A DNA stretch of 64,000 bases, from assembly GCA_019753105.1 (NCBI GenBank), contig JAIELJ010000002.1:1-64000 (forward strand). Direction: 5' to 3'. The notes under the pieces were generated by a model that was not told the origin of the DNA, ran no database searches, and worked only from the letters and a program-made list of their open reading frames with translations. Position 1 is the first letter of the stretch. Each line of letters begins with the position of its first letter. This DNA is from Hyphomonadaceae bacterium (GTDB lineage Bacteria > Pseudomonadota > Alphaproteobacteria > Caulobacterales > Aquidulcibacteraceae). Below, piece after piece: positions 1 to 9,102 of the stretch. Made by a program: the position numbers and the translations under genes.

Positions 1-150
1 GCCCCCGAAGGAGCAACCGCCCCGGAAACTCTCAGGGAACCGGACCGCGGGGGGATGAACACGCTGGATAGAGCTGCGCCGTTTGGTGTGGCCGCCGAAG
101 GAGTAAATCTCTCAGGCGCCAGGGACAGCGGGGGCAGTGTGCCGGAAGGC
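1..150 (+). promoter_or_regulatory. Tandem glycine riboswitch (5' part missing) upstream of gcvT
   Basis: Two copies of the glycine-aptamer core lie in tandem: CCGAAGGAGCAA followed by AACTCTCAGG near 4-36, and GCCGAAGGAGTAAA followed by CTCTCAGGCGCC near 92-121. Each core ends in a G-rich closing strand (around 48-54 and 129-133). This paired layout is the classic cooperative glycine sensor that controls gcv operons. The 5' strand of the first aptamer lies outside the window. It sits 27 bases before the gcvT start and is oriented to control the whole gcvT-H-(unknown)-PA-PB operon. I could not place the expression platform: the 150-176 stretch shows no obvious terminator, so control could be at translation. 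Confidence 0.93.
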
Positions 151-176
151 ATGCGCCACGCGTACCTGGGATCAAT

Positions 177-1340
177 ATGTCCGATACCGAACCAAAGAAG
201 CTGCCGCTCGACGCGCTCTGGCGCGCGCGCACCTCGAAGTTCGGCGATTTCGCCGGCTACGACATGCCGCTGCAGTTCGAAGGCCTAATCCCGGAGCACA
301 ATTGGACGCGTACGCACGCGGGTCTGTTCGACGTCTCGCACATGGGGCCGAGCTTCTTTGCTCTGCCGAAGGGCCATGGGCTTGAGGGCGAGGAGGCGCA
401 CAAGAAGGTGGCCTCGCTGATCGAGCGTCTCGTGCCTGCGGACATCCAGGGCCTGAAGCCCGGCCAAGTCCGCTACACGATGATCACCAACTCCGAGGGC
501 GGCGTGCTCGACGATCTGATGATTGCGCGACCGGCCGAAGCGGGCGCCGCGGGCGATCTCTACATCGTCGTCAATGCGGGCTGTAAGCATCAGGACTGGG
601 CGCTGATTGAAGAGGCGACGAGGGGCGAAGCCAACGTCGTCCGCGCCGACGATCGCTGCTTGCTCGCGCTCCAAGGGCCAAAGGCGCATGAAGTTGCAGC
701 GGCGGTGATTGATCCCGCGCTCGCAGAGATGAGCTTCATGACCGTGAAGCGGTATGACGCGTTCGGTCGTCTCACGATAACACGCTCGGGCTACACCGGC
801 GAAGACGGCTACGAGATTCTGGTGCGAGCGGAGCACGCCAAAGATCTGGCCGAAGCGCTTCTATCACATGCGGAAGTGAAGCCGGTTGGTCTCGGTGCGC
901 GCGATAGTTTGCGGCTTGAAGCCGGGCTTTGCCTCTACGGTCACGATCTCGATCCGACGACATCGCCGATTGAAGCCGATCTCGCCTGGACGATCCAAAA
1001 GCGCCGCCGCGAAGCGGGCGACTTTCCTGGCGCCAAGCGGATCAAGCGCGAATACGAACTTGGCGCTGAACGCAAACGCGTTGGCATTCGCCCGAACGAT
1101 CGCGCACCGGCGCGCGAGGGCGTCGAGATTATGAAAGACGGCAAGACGATTGGCGTCGTCACGTCAGGCGGCTTCTCGCCGATCCTCAACGGCCCGATCT
1201 CGATGGGTTACGTCGAAACCGCGCACGCTGAGCCTGGTCACGTCGTCGATCTGATGATCCGTGGCGTGCCGCGCAGCGCCACCATCGTGCCGCTGCCGTT
1301 CGTGCCGCACAAATATCACCGCCCGAAGAAGGGAAGCTAA
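177..1340 (+). CDS. gcvT: Aminomethyltransferase, T protein of the glycine cleavage system
   Basis: 387 aa, cytoplasmic. T protein transfers the methylene group from the aminomethyl-lipoyl arm of H protein to tetrahydrofolate and releases ammonia. The N-terminal GcvT signature (LFDVSHMG, residues about 50-57) and the long tetrahydrofolate-binding fold are complete, and the C-terminal barrel ends with [11 protein letters not shown] and SMGYV motifs. The ATG at 177 has only a weak ribosome site, as expected behind a riboswitch. The gene is followed after two bases by gcvH, so it is first in the gcv operon. Length is normal for the family. Confidence 0.96.
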   Translation: MSDTEPKKLPLDALWRARTSKFGDFAGYDMPLQFEGLIPEHNWTRTHAGLFDVSHMGPSFFALPKGHGLEGEEAHKKVASLIERLVPADIQGLKPGQVRYTMITNSEGGVLDDLMIARPAEAGAAGDLYIVVNAGCKHQDWALIEEATRGEANVVRADDRCLLALQGPKAHEVAAAVIDPALAEMSFMTVKRYDAFGRLTITRSGYTGEDGYEILVRAEHAKDLAEALLSHAEVKPVGLGARDSLRLEAGLCLYGHDLDPTTSPIEADLAWTIQKRRREAGDFPGAKRIKREYELGAERKRVGIRPNDRAPAREGVEIMKDGKTIGVVTSGGFSPILNGPISMGYVETAHAEPGHVVDLMIRGVPRSATIVPLPFVPHKYHRPKKGS

Positions 1341-1342
1341 AG

Positions 1343-1717
1343 ATGTCGAAGCGCTACACCAAAGACCACGAGTGGGTTGAACTCAACGGCGATGTCGCCA
1401 CCGTCGGCATCAGCAGCTACGCGGCTGAACAACTGGGCGATGTTGTCTACGCCGAGCTCCCCGCAGTCGGCAAAAGCTTCAAGCAGGGTGACGACATGGC
1501 TGTCGTCGAAAGTGCGAAGACTGCGTCTGACGTCTACGCGCCGATCTCGGGCGAGATCGTTGAAGCCAATGGCGAGATCGCCGGCGAGAAATGGCAGATC
1601 ATCAACGACGCGCCGCAAGCTGGCGGCTGGTTCGTGAAGCTGAAGGTCGCCGATGCGGGCGAACTCGACGCGCTGATGGATGAAGCCGCGTATGCTGACT
1701 ACGTGAAGGGCCTCTGA
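1343..1717 (+). CDS. gcvH: Glycine cleavage H protein, lipoyl carrier
   Basis: 124 aa. H protein shuttles the aminomethyl group between P, T and L proteins on a lipoyl-lysine arm. The lipoyl site is visible as [14 protein letters not shown], with K59 as the modified residue, in a standard single-domain lipoyl fold. A purine-rich ribosome site (GAAGGGAAG) at the end of gcvT serves the ATG at 1343. Its TGA overlaps the ATG of the next gene by one base (TGATG), so translation of the two is likely coupled. Confidence 0.97.
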   Translation: MSKRYTKDHEWVELNGDVATVGISSYAAEQLGDVVYAELPAVGKSFKQGDDMAVVESAKTASDVYAPISGEIVEANGEIAGEKWQIINDAPQAGGWFVKLKVADAGELDALMDEAAYADYVKGL

Positions 1718-2223
1718 TGCTCATGGCCGCCGTGACGCGCGATACTCACGCAGAGGACGCAGTGCGCGGATGGCTTCGTGCGCCGTGGGTTAGCTTCGAC
1801 CATCAGTGCGCGATGGTGCGCGCATTGGGCTACGAAGTCTCTTTCGATCCCGAACTCATAGACACGCTCGGTCCGAAAGGGGCGCTCATTCCCAGGCTTG
1901 TCGGAGTGACCCTGCTGAACGAAGGCAGCCTATCAGCGATGGCCTTCGGCGAATTGGATATTCCCAGCTCAACTGGCCTGCAGCGCTCTTACATCCGCGA
2001 GCTTTGGTTTCTCAAGGCCACGGACGAGCATCCGTGGTTCGAATTCTTGAGTGAAGAGATCGGCTCCGATCCTCATGCGAAGGATGAGCCGACCGATCCT
2101 CCGATCCGTGGTTGGATGTGGGCGAGCGCGGATCGCGGTGACCACTGGGTGCGGCTGGTGCGCTATCCAGGTGGTGGCGTCAAAATTTCACAAATCAACA
2201 AAGTTCAGAGCGAGCAAGGCTGA
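1717..2223 (+). CDS. Uncharacterised protein embedded in the gcv operon
   Basis: 168 aa, no signal peptide or membrane segment; I do not recognise the family. The protein is acidic and rich in W, F and P (for example WVSFDHQCAMVRALGYEVSF near residues 24-43 and PIRGWMWASADRGDHWVRLV near 128-147), suggesting a compact globular fold. It shares one base with the gcvH stop, and its own TGA directly abuts the gcvPA ATG, so it sits on the glycine-cleavage transcript and is probably co-translated. Codon use looks like that of the neighbours. A role linked to glycine decarboxylase is inferred from position only. Confidence 0.75.
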   Translation: MLMAAVTRDTHAEDAVRGWLRAPWVSFDHQCAMVRALGYEVSFDPELIDTLGPKGALIPRLVGVTLLNEGSLSAMAFGELDIPSSTGLQRSYIRELWFLKATDEHPWFEFLSEEIGSDPHAKDEPTDPPIRGWMWASADRGDHWVRLVRYPGGGVKISQINKVQSEQG

Positions 2224-3567
2224 ATGAGATACCTCCCACTCACTGACGTGGATCGCCAGCAAATGCTCGGCGTTATCGGCGTCAAGCACATCGATGATCT
2301 CTTCGTCGACGTGCCGAAATCCGCTGTGTTGAAAGATCTCGTGCCGCTGCCGAAGGCGCAAGGCGAGATCGAGGTGCATCGCCATATGCAGCGTCTGGCG
2401 GAAAAGAACACGCCCGCCGGCCGCACCGCGTTCTTCCTTGGTGCGGGCGCGTATCGCCATCACGTGCCGGCGAGCGTTGATCACTTGATCCAGCGCAGCG
2501 AGTTCCTGACCGCCTACACGCCGTACCAGCCGGAAATCGCGCAAGGCACGCTGCAGGCGCTCTACGAATTCCAAAGCCAAGTCGCGCAATTGCTGGACAT
2601 GGAAGTGTCCAACGCCTCGATGTACGATGGCTCTACGGCCTGCGCTGAAGCCGCAATGATGGCGGCGCGCGTCACGAAGCGGAAGAAGATCGTCTTCTCA
2701 GGCGGCGTTCATCCACACTACATCGACACCGCGCGCACCGCCTGCGAAGCGCTCGGCCTTGAAGTGGTAGCGCTGCCTGCCGCCGTAGACGATGAAGCGG
2801 CGGTGACGAAAGAACTCTCCGCTGATGTTGCGGCCGTGATCGTGCAATCGCCGAACGTGTTCGGCACGGTGACGGATCTCACCAAGATCGGTGAAACCGC
2901 GCGCGGCGTTGGCGCGCTGATGGTGGCGACGTTTACGGAGTGTGTCTCGTTTGGCTTGATCGAGCCGGGTGGCTCTTACGGCGCTGACATCGTTTGCGGT
3001 GAAGGCCAGTCGATCGGCAATGCGCTGAACTTCGGGGGCCCGTATGTCGGGCTCTTCGCGGTGAAGGAAAAGTACATCCGCCAGATGCCCGGCCGTGTTG
3101 CGGGTGAGACGCTCGACGCTGACGGCAATCGCGGTTTCGTGCTGACGCTCTCGACGCGCGAACAGCACATCCGCCGCGAAAAGGCGACGTCGAACATCTG
3201 CACGAATAGCGGTCTCTGCCAGTTGGCGTGGACGATCCACATGACGCTGCTCGGCGAAGAGGGCTTGCGCCGCCTCGCCACGCTCAATCACGAGAAGGCG
3301 ATCGAGCTTGCGGATGCGCTTGGCAGACTGAAGGGCGTCGAGGTGCTCACCAAGCGCTTCTTCAACGAGATTGCTATCCGCGTGCCGGGCAATGCGCAGA
3401 AGGTTGTTGATGCGCTGACCGCAAACGGCGTCATCGGCGGCGTCGCCATGAGCCGTCTCGATCCGAAGGCCGGCATGGATGATGTCATCATCACCTGCGC
3501 CACAGAAATGAACACCGAAGCCGACATCGCCGCTTACGCCGATGCGCTGAAGAAGGTCATCGCATGA
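2224..3567 (+). CDS. gcvPA: Glycine dehydrogenase (decarboxylating) subunit 1
   Basis: 447 aa. This is the N-terminal half of P protein, the PLP enzyme that decarboxylates glycine and loads H protein. Here P protein is split into two polypeptides, unlike the single chain of about 950 aa in E. coli. Typical blocks are visible: [15 protein letters not shown] at the start, [20 protein letters not shown], the glycine-rich [18 protein letters not shown] and [11 protein letters not shown]. This half lacks the PLP lysine, which lies in GcvPB. The start abuts the upstream stop and the end overlaps gcvPB by four bases (ATGA). Confidence 0.96.
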   Translation: MRYLPLTDVDRQQMLGVIGVKHIDDLFVDVPKSAVLKDLVPLPKAQGEIEVHRHMQRLAEKNTPAGRTAFFLGAGAYRHHVPASVDHLIQRSEFLTAYTPYQPEIAQGTLQALYEFQSQVAQLLDMEVSNASMYDGSTACAEAAMMAARVTKRKKIVFSGGVHPHYIDTARTACEALGLEVVALPAAVDDEAAVTKELSADVAAVIVQSPNVFGTVTDLTKIGETARGVGALMVATFTECVSFGLIEPGGSYGADIVCGEGQSIGNALNFGGPYVGLFAVKEKYIRQMPGRVAGETLDADGNRGFVLTLSTREQHIRREKATSNICTNSGLCQLAWTIHMTLLGEEGLRRLATLNHEKAIELADALGRLKGVEVLTKRFFNEIAIRVPGNAQKVVDALTANGVIGGVAMSRLDPKAGMDDVIITCATEMNTEADIAAYADALKKVIA

Positions 3568-5084
3568 TCACCGAAACCACCTCCGGCAATCGCGGCCTTC
3601 TGCAGGCTGAGCCGCTGATCTTTGAAACCGGCCACGCAACCGGCACCGGCGTCGATCTGCCTGCGCCGCAAGGCTTGGGCCATAAGCTTGGCGGGCTTAC
3701 TCGTAAGGCGCCCCTCGATCTTCCCGGTCTCTCCGAGCCGGAGACGATGCGCCACTTCGTGCGCTTGAGCCAAAAAAATTACGCCATCGATCTTGGCCTC
3801 TTTCCGCTCGGCTCGTGCACGATGAAGCACAATCCGCGTTTGAACGAACGCGCAGCACGCTTCGAAGGCTTCGCCGATCTGCATCCGCTGCAGCCGACGT
3901 CCACGATCCAAGGCGCGCTCGAACTTATGGACGAACTCGCGCATTGGCTCTGCACGCTGACTGGCATGCCGGCGGTGGCGCTCTCGCCGAAGGCCGGCGC
4001 GCACGGCGAATTCTGCGGGATGTTGGCGATCAAAGCCGCGCTCAAAGCGCGCGGCGAAGGTCATCGCAATCGCGTTCTCGTACCCAGTTCCGCGCACGGG
4101 ACCAATCCGGCGACGGCGATCGCTGCGGGCTTCATCGTCGATGAAGTGAAAGGCGATGCAGACGGTCGCGTCGATCTCGAAGACGTCACCGCCAAGCTCG
4201 GCCCGGACGTCGCCGCGATCATGATCACCAACCCGAACACGTGCGGCTTGTTCGAACCGGACATCAAGAAGATCGCCGACGCCGTCCACGCGGCGGGCGC
4301 GTACTTCTACTGCGATGGCGCCAATTACAACGCCATCGTCGGCAAGGTGCGCCCAGGTGATCTTGGCATCGACGCGATGCACATCAATTTGCACAAGACG
4401 TTCTCCACGCCACACGGAGGCGGGGGGCCGGGCGCGGGGCCGACTGTGCTGAGCGCTGCTCTCGCGCCATTCGCACCGGTGCCGCACATTGTGCTAAAGG
4501 GCAGCACGCGCGAGCTGCGCGAACACAGCGAAGGTACGCAATCCTTCGGCCGCATGTGCGCCTTCCACGGCCAGATGGGCATGTTCACGCGTGCGCTGAC
4601 TTACATGATGAGCCACGGCAGTGATGGGCTGCGCCAAGTCGCTGAAGACGCGGTGCTCAACGCGAACTATCTGCTCGCGCGCTTGAAGCCGCACTTCAAC
4701 GCGCCGTTCGGCGATCGCCCGTGCATGCACGAAGTGCTGCTCGACGATTCAAGCATCAAGCCTAAAGGCGTCGAGACGATCGATGTCGCAAAAGCTTTGC
4801 TTGATGAAGGCTATCACCCGTTCACGACCTACTTCCCGCTGGTCGTCCATGGCGCGATGCTGATCGAGCCAACGGAAACAGAGCCGAAGCGCGAACTCGA
4901 TCGCTTCGCCGACGTCATGATCGCGCTCGCTGAGCGCGTGAACGCTGGCGAGGTGGAATTTTTCAAGCAAGCGCCGAAGCTTACGCCGATGCGTCGCCTA
5001 GACGACACACGTGCGGCACGCCAGCCACGCTTGCGCTGGCGGCGCGGAACCAACGATGCTGGCGCCAAGCACGCCGCTGAGTAA
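3564..5084 (+). CDS. gcvPB: Glycine dehydrogenase (decarboxylating) subunit 2
   Basis: 506 aa. This is the C-terminal half of split P protein and carries the catalytic PLP site. The motif [16 protein letters not shown] places the Schiff-base lysine at K278. [14 protein letters not shown] near the N-terminus and the [14 protein letters not shown] block near the C-terminus are family landmarks. A polar Arg/Ala-rich tail of about 30 residues follows the conserved domain. Overlap with gcvPA (ATGA) fits stoichiometric coupled translation of a heterodimer. It is the last gene of the gcv operon; no gcvL is present here. Confidence 0.96.
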   Translation: MITETTSGNRGLLQAEPLIFETGHATGTGVDLPAPQGLGHKLGGLTRKAPLDLPGLSEPETMRHFVRLSQKNYAIDLGLFPLGSCTMKHNPRLNERAARFEGFADLHPLQPTSTIQGALELMDELAHWLCTLTGMPAVALSPKAGAHGEFCGMLAIKAALKARGEGHRNRVLVPSSAHGTNPATAIAAGFIVDEVKGDADGRVDLEDVTAKLGPDVAAIMITNPNTCGLFEPDIKKIADAVHAAGAYFYCDGANYNAIVGKVRPGDLGIDAMHINLHKTFSTPHGGGGPGAGPTVLSAALAPFAPVPHIVLKGSTRELREHSEGTQSFGRMCAFHGQMGMFTRALTYMMSHGSDGLRQVAEDAVLNANYLLARLKPHFNAPFGDRPCMHEVLLDDSSIKPKGVETIDVAKALLDEGYHPFTTYFPLVVHGAMLIEPTETEPKRELDRFADVMIALAERVNAGEVEFFKQAPKLTPMRRLDDTRAARQPRLRWRRGTNDAGAKHAAE

Positions 5085-5223
5085 ATCCGCGCCTTAAGTT
5101 CCCGTTGCTCACACTAAAAAATTTGTTCGCCCGAAAAGCGTACGGACCGCTTCGGTTTCGCTTGCGGCGCTTCGACCATCCGTGCTCACTGCCTGCCATC
5201 TCAGAACTGGCGGAGAATGAAAC

Positions 5224-5775
5224 ATGGGCGTGTGGTCACCTGGTCCTGGCGCGACGACTGGCGATGACACGTTCACGGGTGACGGCACGAACGAAACTGC
5301 AAATGGCGGTCTTGGCGATGACACGCTGATTGGCAACGGCGGTAACGACACGCTGACCGGTGGCGGCGGTGTTGACAATCTCGATGGCAGCAACGGTAAC
5401 GACACCGTCAATGGCGGTTTGGGCGCCGACACATTGTACGGCGGGGCTGGCGCGGATGCGTTCGTGTTCTCAACGACGCTGGGCGGCGGCAACGTTGACT
5501 CGATTGTCGGCTTCTCGGTTGTCGATGACATCATCCATCTCGACGTCAGTGTCTTCACCGGCATCGGGCTCGGCGTGTTGGCGGCGAACGCGTTCGTCAT
5601 CGGTGCTGCGGCGCTCGATGCGGACGACCGCATCATCTACAATGCGGCAACCGGCGCGCTCTTTTACGACGCCGACGGGGATGGCGCAGGTGCGGCGGTG
5701 CAGTTTGCGACCTTGGCGCCGGGCCTTGGCGGCCTCACCAGCGCCGACTTCCTCGGCATCCCGGGGGGGCCGTAA
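5224..5775 (+). CDS. Minimal RTX (haemolysin-type calcium-binding repeat) protein, paralogue 1
   Basis: 183 aa. Residues about 13-80 are nonapeptide repeats of the form GGxGxDxL (GGLGDDTL, GGNGGNDTLTGG, GGLGADTLYGG), the beta-roll that folds on binding Ca2+ outside the cell. A C-terminal module of about 100 residues follows (GADAFVFST, ADDRIIYNAATGALFYDADG, ending LGIPGGP), as in type I secretion substrates. There is no N-terminal signal peptide and no enzymatic domain. The ribosome site GGAGA lies just upstream. A closely related protein is encoded at 52911-53708, with the same C-terminal module. No type I exporter genes lie in this window. Confidence 0.88.
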   Translation: MGVWSPGPGATTGDDTFTGDGTNETANGGLGDDTLIGNGGNDTLTGGGGVDNLDGSNGNDTVNGGLGADTLYGGAGADAFVFSTTLGGGNVDSIVGFSVVDDIIHLDVSVFTGIGLGVLAANAFVIGAAALDADDRIIYNAATGALFYDADGDGAGAAVQFATLAPGLGGLTSADFLGIPGGP

Positions 5776-5788
5776 GAGGATTGGAGTT

Positions 5789-5817
5789 CGTGGCGGCGCT
5801 AAAGCAGCGCCGCCACG
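5789..5817. terminator. Bidirectional hairpin between convergent genes
   Basis: A perfect 12-bp inverted repeat, CGTGGCGGCGCT / AGCGCCGCCACG, with a five-base loop. It lies after the RTX stop and overlaps the last codons and stop of the convergent exporter gene. No strong T-run follows on either side, so it may act as a roadblock or 3'-end stabiliser rather than a strong intrinsic terminator. Confidence 0.6.
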
Positions 5818-6365
5818 ATGACCCAAGCGCCAATCGCTGCGAAGACAATCGCCGCGCCGATCCGCACGACCTTGAGCGGCACGATCTTCGTGACCACTTC
5901 GCCAAGAAACACGGCGGGCACGTTGGCGAGCATCATGCCGAGCGTTGTGCCGGCAGTGACGACGAGAATGTTCTCGAAGCGCGCCGCGAGCAGCGATGTC
6001 GCGATCTGCGTTTTGTCGCCGATCTCGACCAGGAAGAATGCCGCGAGCGTGGTGAGGAAAACGCCGCCCGCGTTGGTGCTTTGCGCGCGGTCGTCTTCTT
6101 TGTCCGGGATCAGCGCCCAGCCGGCCATGACCACGAACCCAATCCCGACGGCGATCTGAAACGCTTGCCCGGTGAGCCAATCAGCGATCAGAAAGCCGAG
6201 CGCTGCCGCCGCAGCGTGATTGAGCAGCGTCGCGCAAAGAATTCCGAGAATGATCGGCACGGGCTGACGAAAGCGCGCCGCCAGCACGATGGCGAGCAAC
6301 TGCGTCTTGTCGCCAATCTCGGCAAGCGCGACGAGGGCGGTGGAAACGCCAAAAGCTTCGAGCAT
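5799..6365 (-). CDS. GDT1/TMEM165 (UPF0016) family cation exporter, probable Mn2+ efflux
   Basis: 188 aa from the ATG at 6365. An internal duplication gives two copies of the family signature ALAEIGDKTQLLAIVLAARF and FLVEIGDKTQIATSLLAARF, each starting a three-helix half, with about six membrane segments in total. Members export Mn2+ or exchange Ca2+/H+ across the inner membrane. An in-frame upstream start at 6479 is possible on paper, but that extension lies inside the riboswitch and is not membrane-like, so I chose 6365. The Mn2+-sensing leader directly upstream supports a manganese role. Confidence 0.9.
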   Translation of the reverse strand: MLEAFGVSTALVALAEIGDKTQLLAIVLAARFRQPVPIILGILCATLLNHAAAAALGFLIADWLTGQAFQIAVGIGFVVMAGWALIPDKEDDRAQSTNAGGVFLTTLAAFFLVEIGDKTQIATSLLAARFENILVVTAGTTLGMMLANVPAVFLGEVVTKIVPLKVVRIGAAIVFAAIGAWVIVAALL

Positions 6366-6427
6366 TGAAAACGTCCGGGGCCTGAGCTGACACGACAACG
6401 CGCACGTCAAGCGGCCCGCGCTTGAAG

Positions 6428-6545
6428 CTGCATTGTCGGTCTCGCCAATCCGGATCAGTTGATCCGCCGCACGCGCCATGCCCCAAGAGGCAAGTGTGTT
6501 GACGCGAGCGCCGCTTTGCGCGGCCGGCTACTCCCCGAGAACGGC
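6428..6545 (-). promoter_or_regulatory. yybP-ykoY manganese riboswitch upstream of the GDT1 exporter gene
   Basis: Read on the minus strand, the leader contains the loop 1 signature GGGGAGTAG (6536-6528), the loop 3 signature GCGTCAACA (6504-6496) and the 3' element GGCGAGACCGACA (6446-6434), in the correct order. Helices can be drawn: TCGG with CCGA closing P1, a GCCGC/GCGGC hairpin, and GGATCAACTGATCC as a peripheral stem. These loops form the Mn2+/Mg2+ site in known members of the yybP-ykoY class. About 60 bases separate the aptamer from the start codon, and CAAGCGCGGGCCGCTTG in that stretch could form part of the expression platform. Confidence 0.85.
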
Positions 6546-6598
6546 CGCTACATAGGCGCGCGCATCGGCGACGTCAAACGTGCGAGACGTTCGCACTC

Positions 6599-6964
6599 TC
6601 AAGCGGCCTTCGGCCGCGCCGCCAGCACAGCGAGCAACGCGACCAGTCCCGGCGCCGCTTGCATGTAGAGAATGCTCATCTTCGCCGTCAGCCCGCCATA
6701 GACGCCAGCGGCGACAACGCAGAGTGTGAAGAAGATCATGAACTCGCGATTGTTGCGCAGCGCGCCCCAGAGGAGGCCGGCGGCGATGAGGCCGTTATAG
6801 AAGCCTTGGTTGGCCGCGAGCACCGCGCTCTGTTCGGCGAACTCCGGCGTCATCGCAAACACCCGCTGGCCGATCGGCCCGGTCCAGAGAAACATCTCCA
6901 GGACGAGAAAGCCGATGTGCAGCAGCGCCACGAGAACAACGAGGCTGCGCGCCAGAATGCCCAT
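6599..6964 (-). CDS. DUF1304 family small integral membrane protein
   Basis: 121 aa with four predicted membrane segments (LARSLVVLVALLHIGFLVLEM, FYNGLIAAGLLWGAL, FMIFFTLCVVAAGVYGGL and APGLVALLAVLAA). The HIGFLVLEMFLW and NQGFYNGLIAAGLLWG blocks are those of the DUF1304 family, whose function is unknown. The ATG at 6964 is preceded by GGGGG at good spacing; a TTG four codons upstream is possible. It is co-oriented with the atp operon but separated from it by that operon's terminator. Confidence 0.85.
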   Translation of the reverse strand: MGILARSLVVLVALLHIGFLVLEMFLWTGPIGQRVFAMTPEFAEQSAVLAANQGFYNGLIAAGLLWGALRNNREFMIFFTLCVVAAGVYGGLTAKMSILYMQAAPGLVALLAVLAARPKAA

Positions 6965-6976
6965 GATCGCCCCCAA

Positions 6977-7010
6977 CGAAAAACGGGCCGAGCTTAGCTC
7001 GACCCGCTTA
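6977..7010 (-). terminator. Rho-independent terminator of the atpIBEF'F operon
   Basis: On the minus strand CGGGTCGAGC-TAA-GCTCGGCCCG forms a 10-bp stem (one G-T) with a three-base loop, followed directly by TTTTT. It begins about 28 bases after the atpF stop, so it closes the F0 operon. Confidence 0.9.
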
Positions 7011-7036
7011 TTCTGTCTCAGGCGTGGTCCCGGCGA

Positions 7037-7525
7037 TCAGCCGAAATTGCGCTTCAGATCGCTCGTGCCGCTGGCGACGAGGGCGCTTTGCGACTTGTCG
7101 CTCATGCTGGCGCGGATGAGTTTCTCAGCGGCGGCCACGGCGGCCTCCGCTGCGGCGGCGCGCACTTCGTCGGTCGCCTTGGTCTCGGCCGACTTGATCC
7201 GATCTTCCGCTTGCTTTTCGCGCCGCGCCATCGCTGCCATCATTGATTGGCGGGTTTCTTCGGCGACGGCGGCGGCTTGCTCCTTTGCTGCGTCGACAAT
7301 TGCACGCGCTTCGGTTTCCGCCGCAGCACGCTTGGCTTCATAGTCAGCCAGCGCCTTCTCGGCTTCCTCACGCAGCTTACGCGCGGCGTGCAGTTCGTCG
7401 GCGATCGCTTGGCGCTGCTTATCCAGGCCGCCCGTGACCATGGCCGGGACCTTGAGATAGATCAGCAGCCCGAAGAAGAGCACCAGGGCAAGGAAGGCGA
7501 TTTCTGTCGCGGTGATTTCCATCAC
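7037..7525 (-). CDS. atpF: ATP synthase F0 subunit b
   Basis: 162 aa. An N-terminal membrane helix (ATEIAFLALVLFFGLLIYL) is followed by a long charged Ala/Glu/Lys coiled coil (residues about 40-150), forming the peripheral stalk that holds F1 against the rotating ring. It is the last gene of the F0 operon, after b' with a 10-base gap. The two different b-type subunits (b and b') form a heterodimeric stalk, the usual state in alphaproteobacteria and phototrophs. Confidence 0.93.
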   Translation of the reverse strand: MMEITATEIAFLALVLFFGLLIYLKVPAMVTGGLDKQRQAIADELHAARKLREEAEKALADYEAKRAAAETEARAIVDAAKEQAAAVAEETRQSMMAAMARREKQAEDRIKSAETKATDEVRAAAAEAAVAAAEKLIRASMSDKSQSALVASGTSDLKRNFG

Positions 7526-7535
7526 TTAAGCTCCC

Positions 7536-8042
7536 TCAACCGTTGGCCGGCGCGAGCTTGGCGGCGATGTCGCGCGCCAGGCTGTCGGCGATGCCGGGCA
7601 CCTCGGCCAACGCCTTGGCGCGCGCCTCGTTGACGCGGGCTTCAGCGATGTTGATGCGATCGGCCAAGCGAACGTCAGCGGCGGCTTGTTCGGCCGCCAA
7701 CTTGGCTTGCACATCGGCGCGGGCCGCATCGACCGTGGCGCGGGCTTCCGCACGCGCTTTGGCGATTGCCTTCTCCGTCGTTTCACGCGCTGCTTCCGCC
7801 TGTGCGCTCTTTGCCGCCGCAGCGTCGAGATCGCTCTTCAAGGCGTTCTCGCGCTTTTCGAGCACCCTCGACACGCTCGGCACGATGAACGTCGAGACGA
7901 TCAGGTAGAGCGCGCCGAACGTGATCACGAACCAGAAGATCTGGCTCGGGAACAGCGACGGATCGAACGGCGGGAACGACGCGGCTGCTTCGCCGCCATG
8001 GGCGGCGTCGGCAGCGTGTGCGTCGGCGACGGGATCAGCCAT
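7536..8042 (-). CDS. atpF': ATP synthase F0 subunit b'
   Basis: 168 aa. An Ala/Asp/His-rich N-terminal tail of about 25 residues precedes the membrane helix (QIFWFVITFGALYLIVSTFIVP), then a long coiled coil (SRVLEKRENALKSDLDAAAA onward). This is the b' partner of the heterodimeric peripheral stalk. It differs from the downstream b subunit in its tail and in the VPSVSRVLEKRE motif after the helix. It sits 9 bases after atpE in the operon. Confidence 0.92.
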   Translation of the reverse strand: MADPVADAHAADAAHGGEAAASFPPFDPSLFPSQIFWFVITFGALYLIVSTFIVPSVSRVLEKRENALKSDLDAAAAKSAQAEAARETTEKAIAKARAEARATVDAARADVQAKLAAEQAAADVRLADRINIAEARVNEARAKALAEVPGIADSLARDIAAKLAPANG

Positions 8043-8051
8043 TGGTGTTGC

Positions 8052-8285
8052 TTACTTCGGAACGACGAAGAGCAGCAGGATGGCGATGAGGAACGAGAAA
8101 ATGCCAAGAGCTTCCGTCACGGCGAAGCCGAAGATCAGGTTGCCGAACTGGCCCGGCGCTGCTGACGGGTTGCGCATGGCGCCCGACAGGAAGTTGCCGA
8201 AGATGATGCCGACGCCGATGGCGGCGCCGAGCATGCCGAGGCTGGCGAGACCAGCGCCGATATATGCTGCTGCAGTTGCGTCCAT
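8052..8285 (-). CDS. atpE: ATP synthase F0 subunit c
   Basis: 77 aa, a helical hairpin. The first helix is glycine-rich ([21 protein letters not shown]), the polar loop carries RNP (residues 38-40), and the second helix contains the proton-carrying carboxylate E58 ([12 protein letters not shown]). Several copies form the rotor ring driven by proton flow. Acidic E58 without the Na+-binding residues around it fits a proton-driven enzyme. Confidence 0.97.
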   Translation of the reverse strand: MDATAAAYIGAGLASLGMLGAAIGVGIIFGNFLSGAMRNPSAAPGQFGNLIFGFAVTEALGIFSFLIAILLLFVVPK

Positions 8286-8323
8286 TGTAACTTCTCCCCT
8301 TTGGGTTTGAGTTCAGCCGGGCC

Positions 8324-9094
8324 TTAGTGCCCGGGGTGAAGAGCGTCGTTCAAGTAGATGCAGGTCAACAGTGCGAACACGTAGGCCTGCAGGAAGGCGA
8401 CAAGAAATTCGAGACCGTAAAGCGCGACCGTCATGGCCAGCGGCAACACGGAGAGCAGGGCGAACGCGCCGCCTGCTGCGAACAGCATCGGCACGAAGCT
8501 CGCGAACACTTTGAGCAGGATGTGGCCGGCCAGAATGTTCGCCCAGAGACGAACCGAGTGGCTGAGCGGGCGCGAGAAAAACGAGATGATTTCGATCAGC
8601 ACGATCAGCGGCATGATCAAAAGCGGCACGCCCGACGGCGCGAAAATCTTGAAGAACTTGAAGCCGTTCTTGAAGAGACCGACGATGATGACGGTGAAGA
8701 ACACCAAAAGCGCCAACATCGCGGTGACGACGATCTGGCTCGTCGGCGTGAAGATGTGATGCACGCCGAAGAACCCGGGGAACATCCCCAGCATGTTCGA
8801 CATGAAAATGAACAGGAAGAGCGTGAACACGAAGGGGAAGAACTTCTTCACGCCTTCATCGCCGGTGGTGTCTTTCACCATGCCGTGGACGAAACCGTAG
8901 GTCTGTTCCGCCACGACTTGTGCGCGGCTCGGAATGAGCGCTGCCGGCTTCATCGCCCAATTGAAGAAGAGCGCAGCCACAGCCACGCCGCCCACCATCG
9001 CGAGGCTCGCGTTCGTGAAGCTGGCGTCGAGCCCAGCGATATCGATCGGCACGATCGACTCGATGTGGAACTGCTCAATCGGATCGTCTGCCAC
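8324..9094 (-). CDS. atpB: ATP synthase F0 subunit a
   Basis: 256 aa, five to six membrane helices. It provides the two proton half-channels beside the c ring. The essential arginine is visible in SHSVRLWANILAGHIL, and the C-terminal helix carries LEFLVAFLQAYVFALLTCIYLNDA, the usual alphaproteobacterial ending. It follows atpI after 8 bases and precedes atpE. Confidence 0.97.
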   Translation of the reverse strand: MADDPIEQFHIESIVPIDIAGLDASFTNASLAMVGGVAVAALFFNWAMKPAALIPSRAQVVAEQTYGFVHGMVKDTTGDEGVKKFFPFVFTLFLFIFMSNMLGMFPGFFGVHHIFTPTSQIVVTAMLALLVFFTVIIVGLFKNGFKFFKIFAPSGVPLLIMPLIVLIEIISFFSRPLSHSVRLWANILAGHILLKVFASFVPMLFAAGGAFALLSVLPLAMTVALYGLEFLVAFLQAYVFALLTCIYLNDALHPGH

Positions 9095-9102
9095 GTGCCC
9101 GC

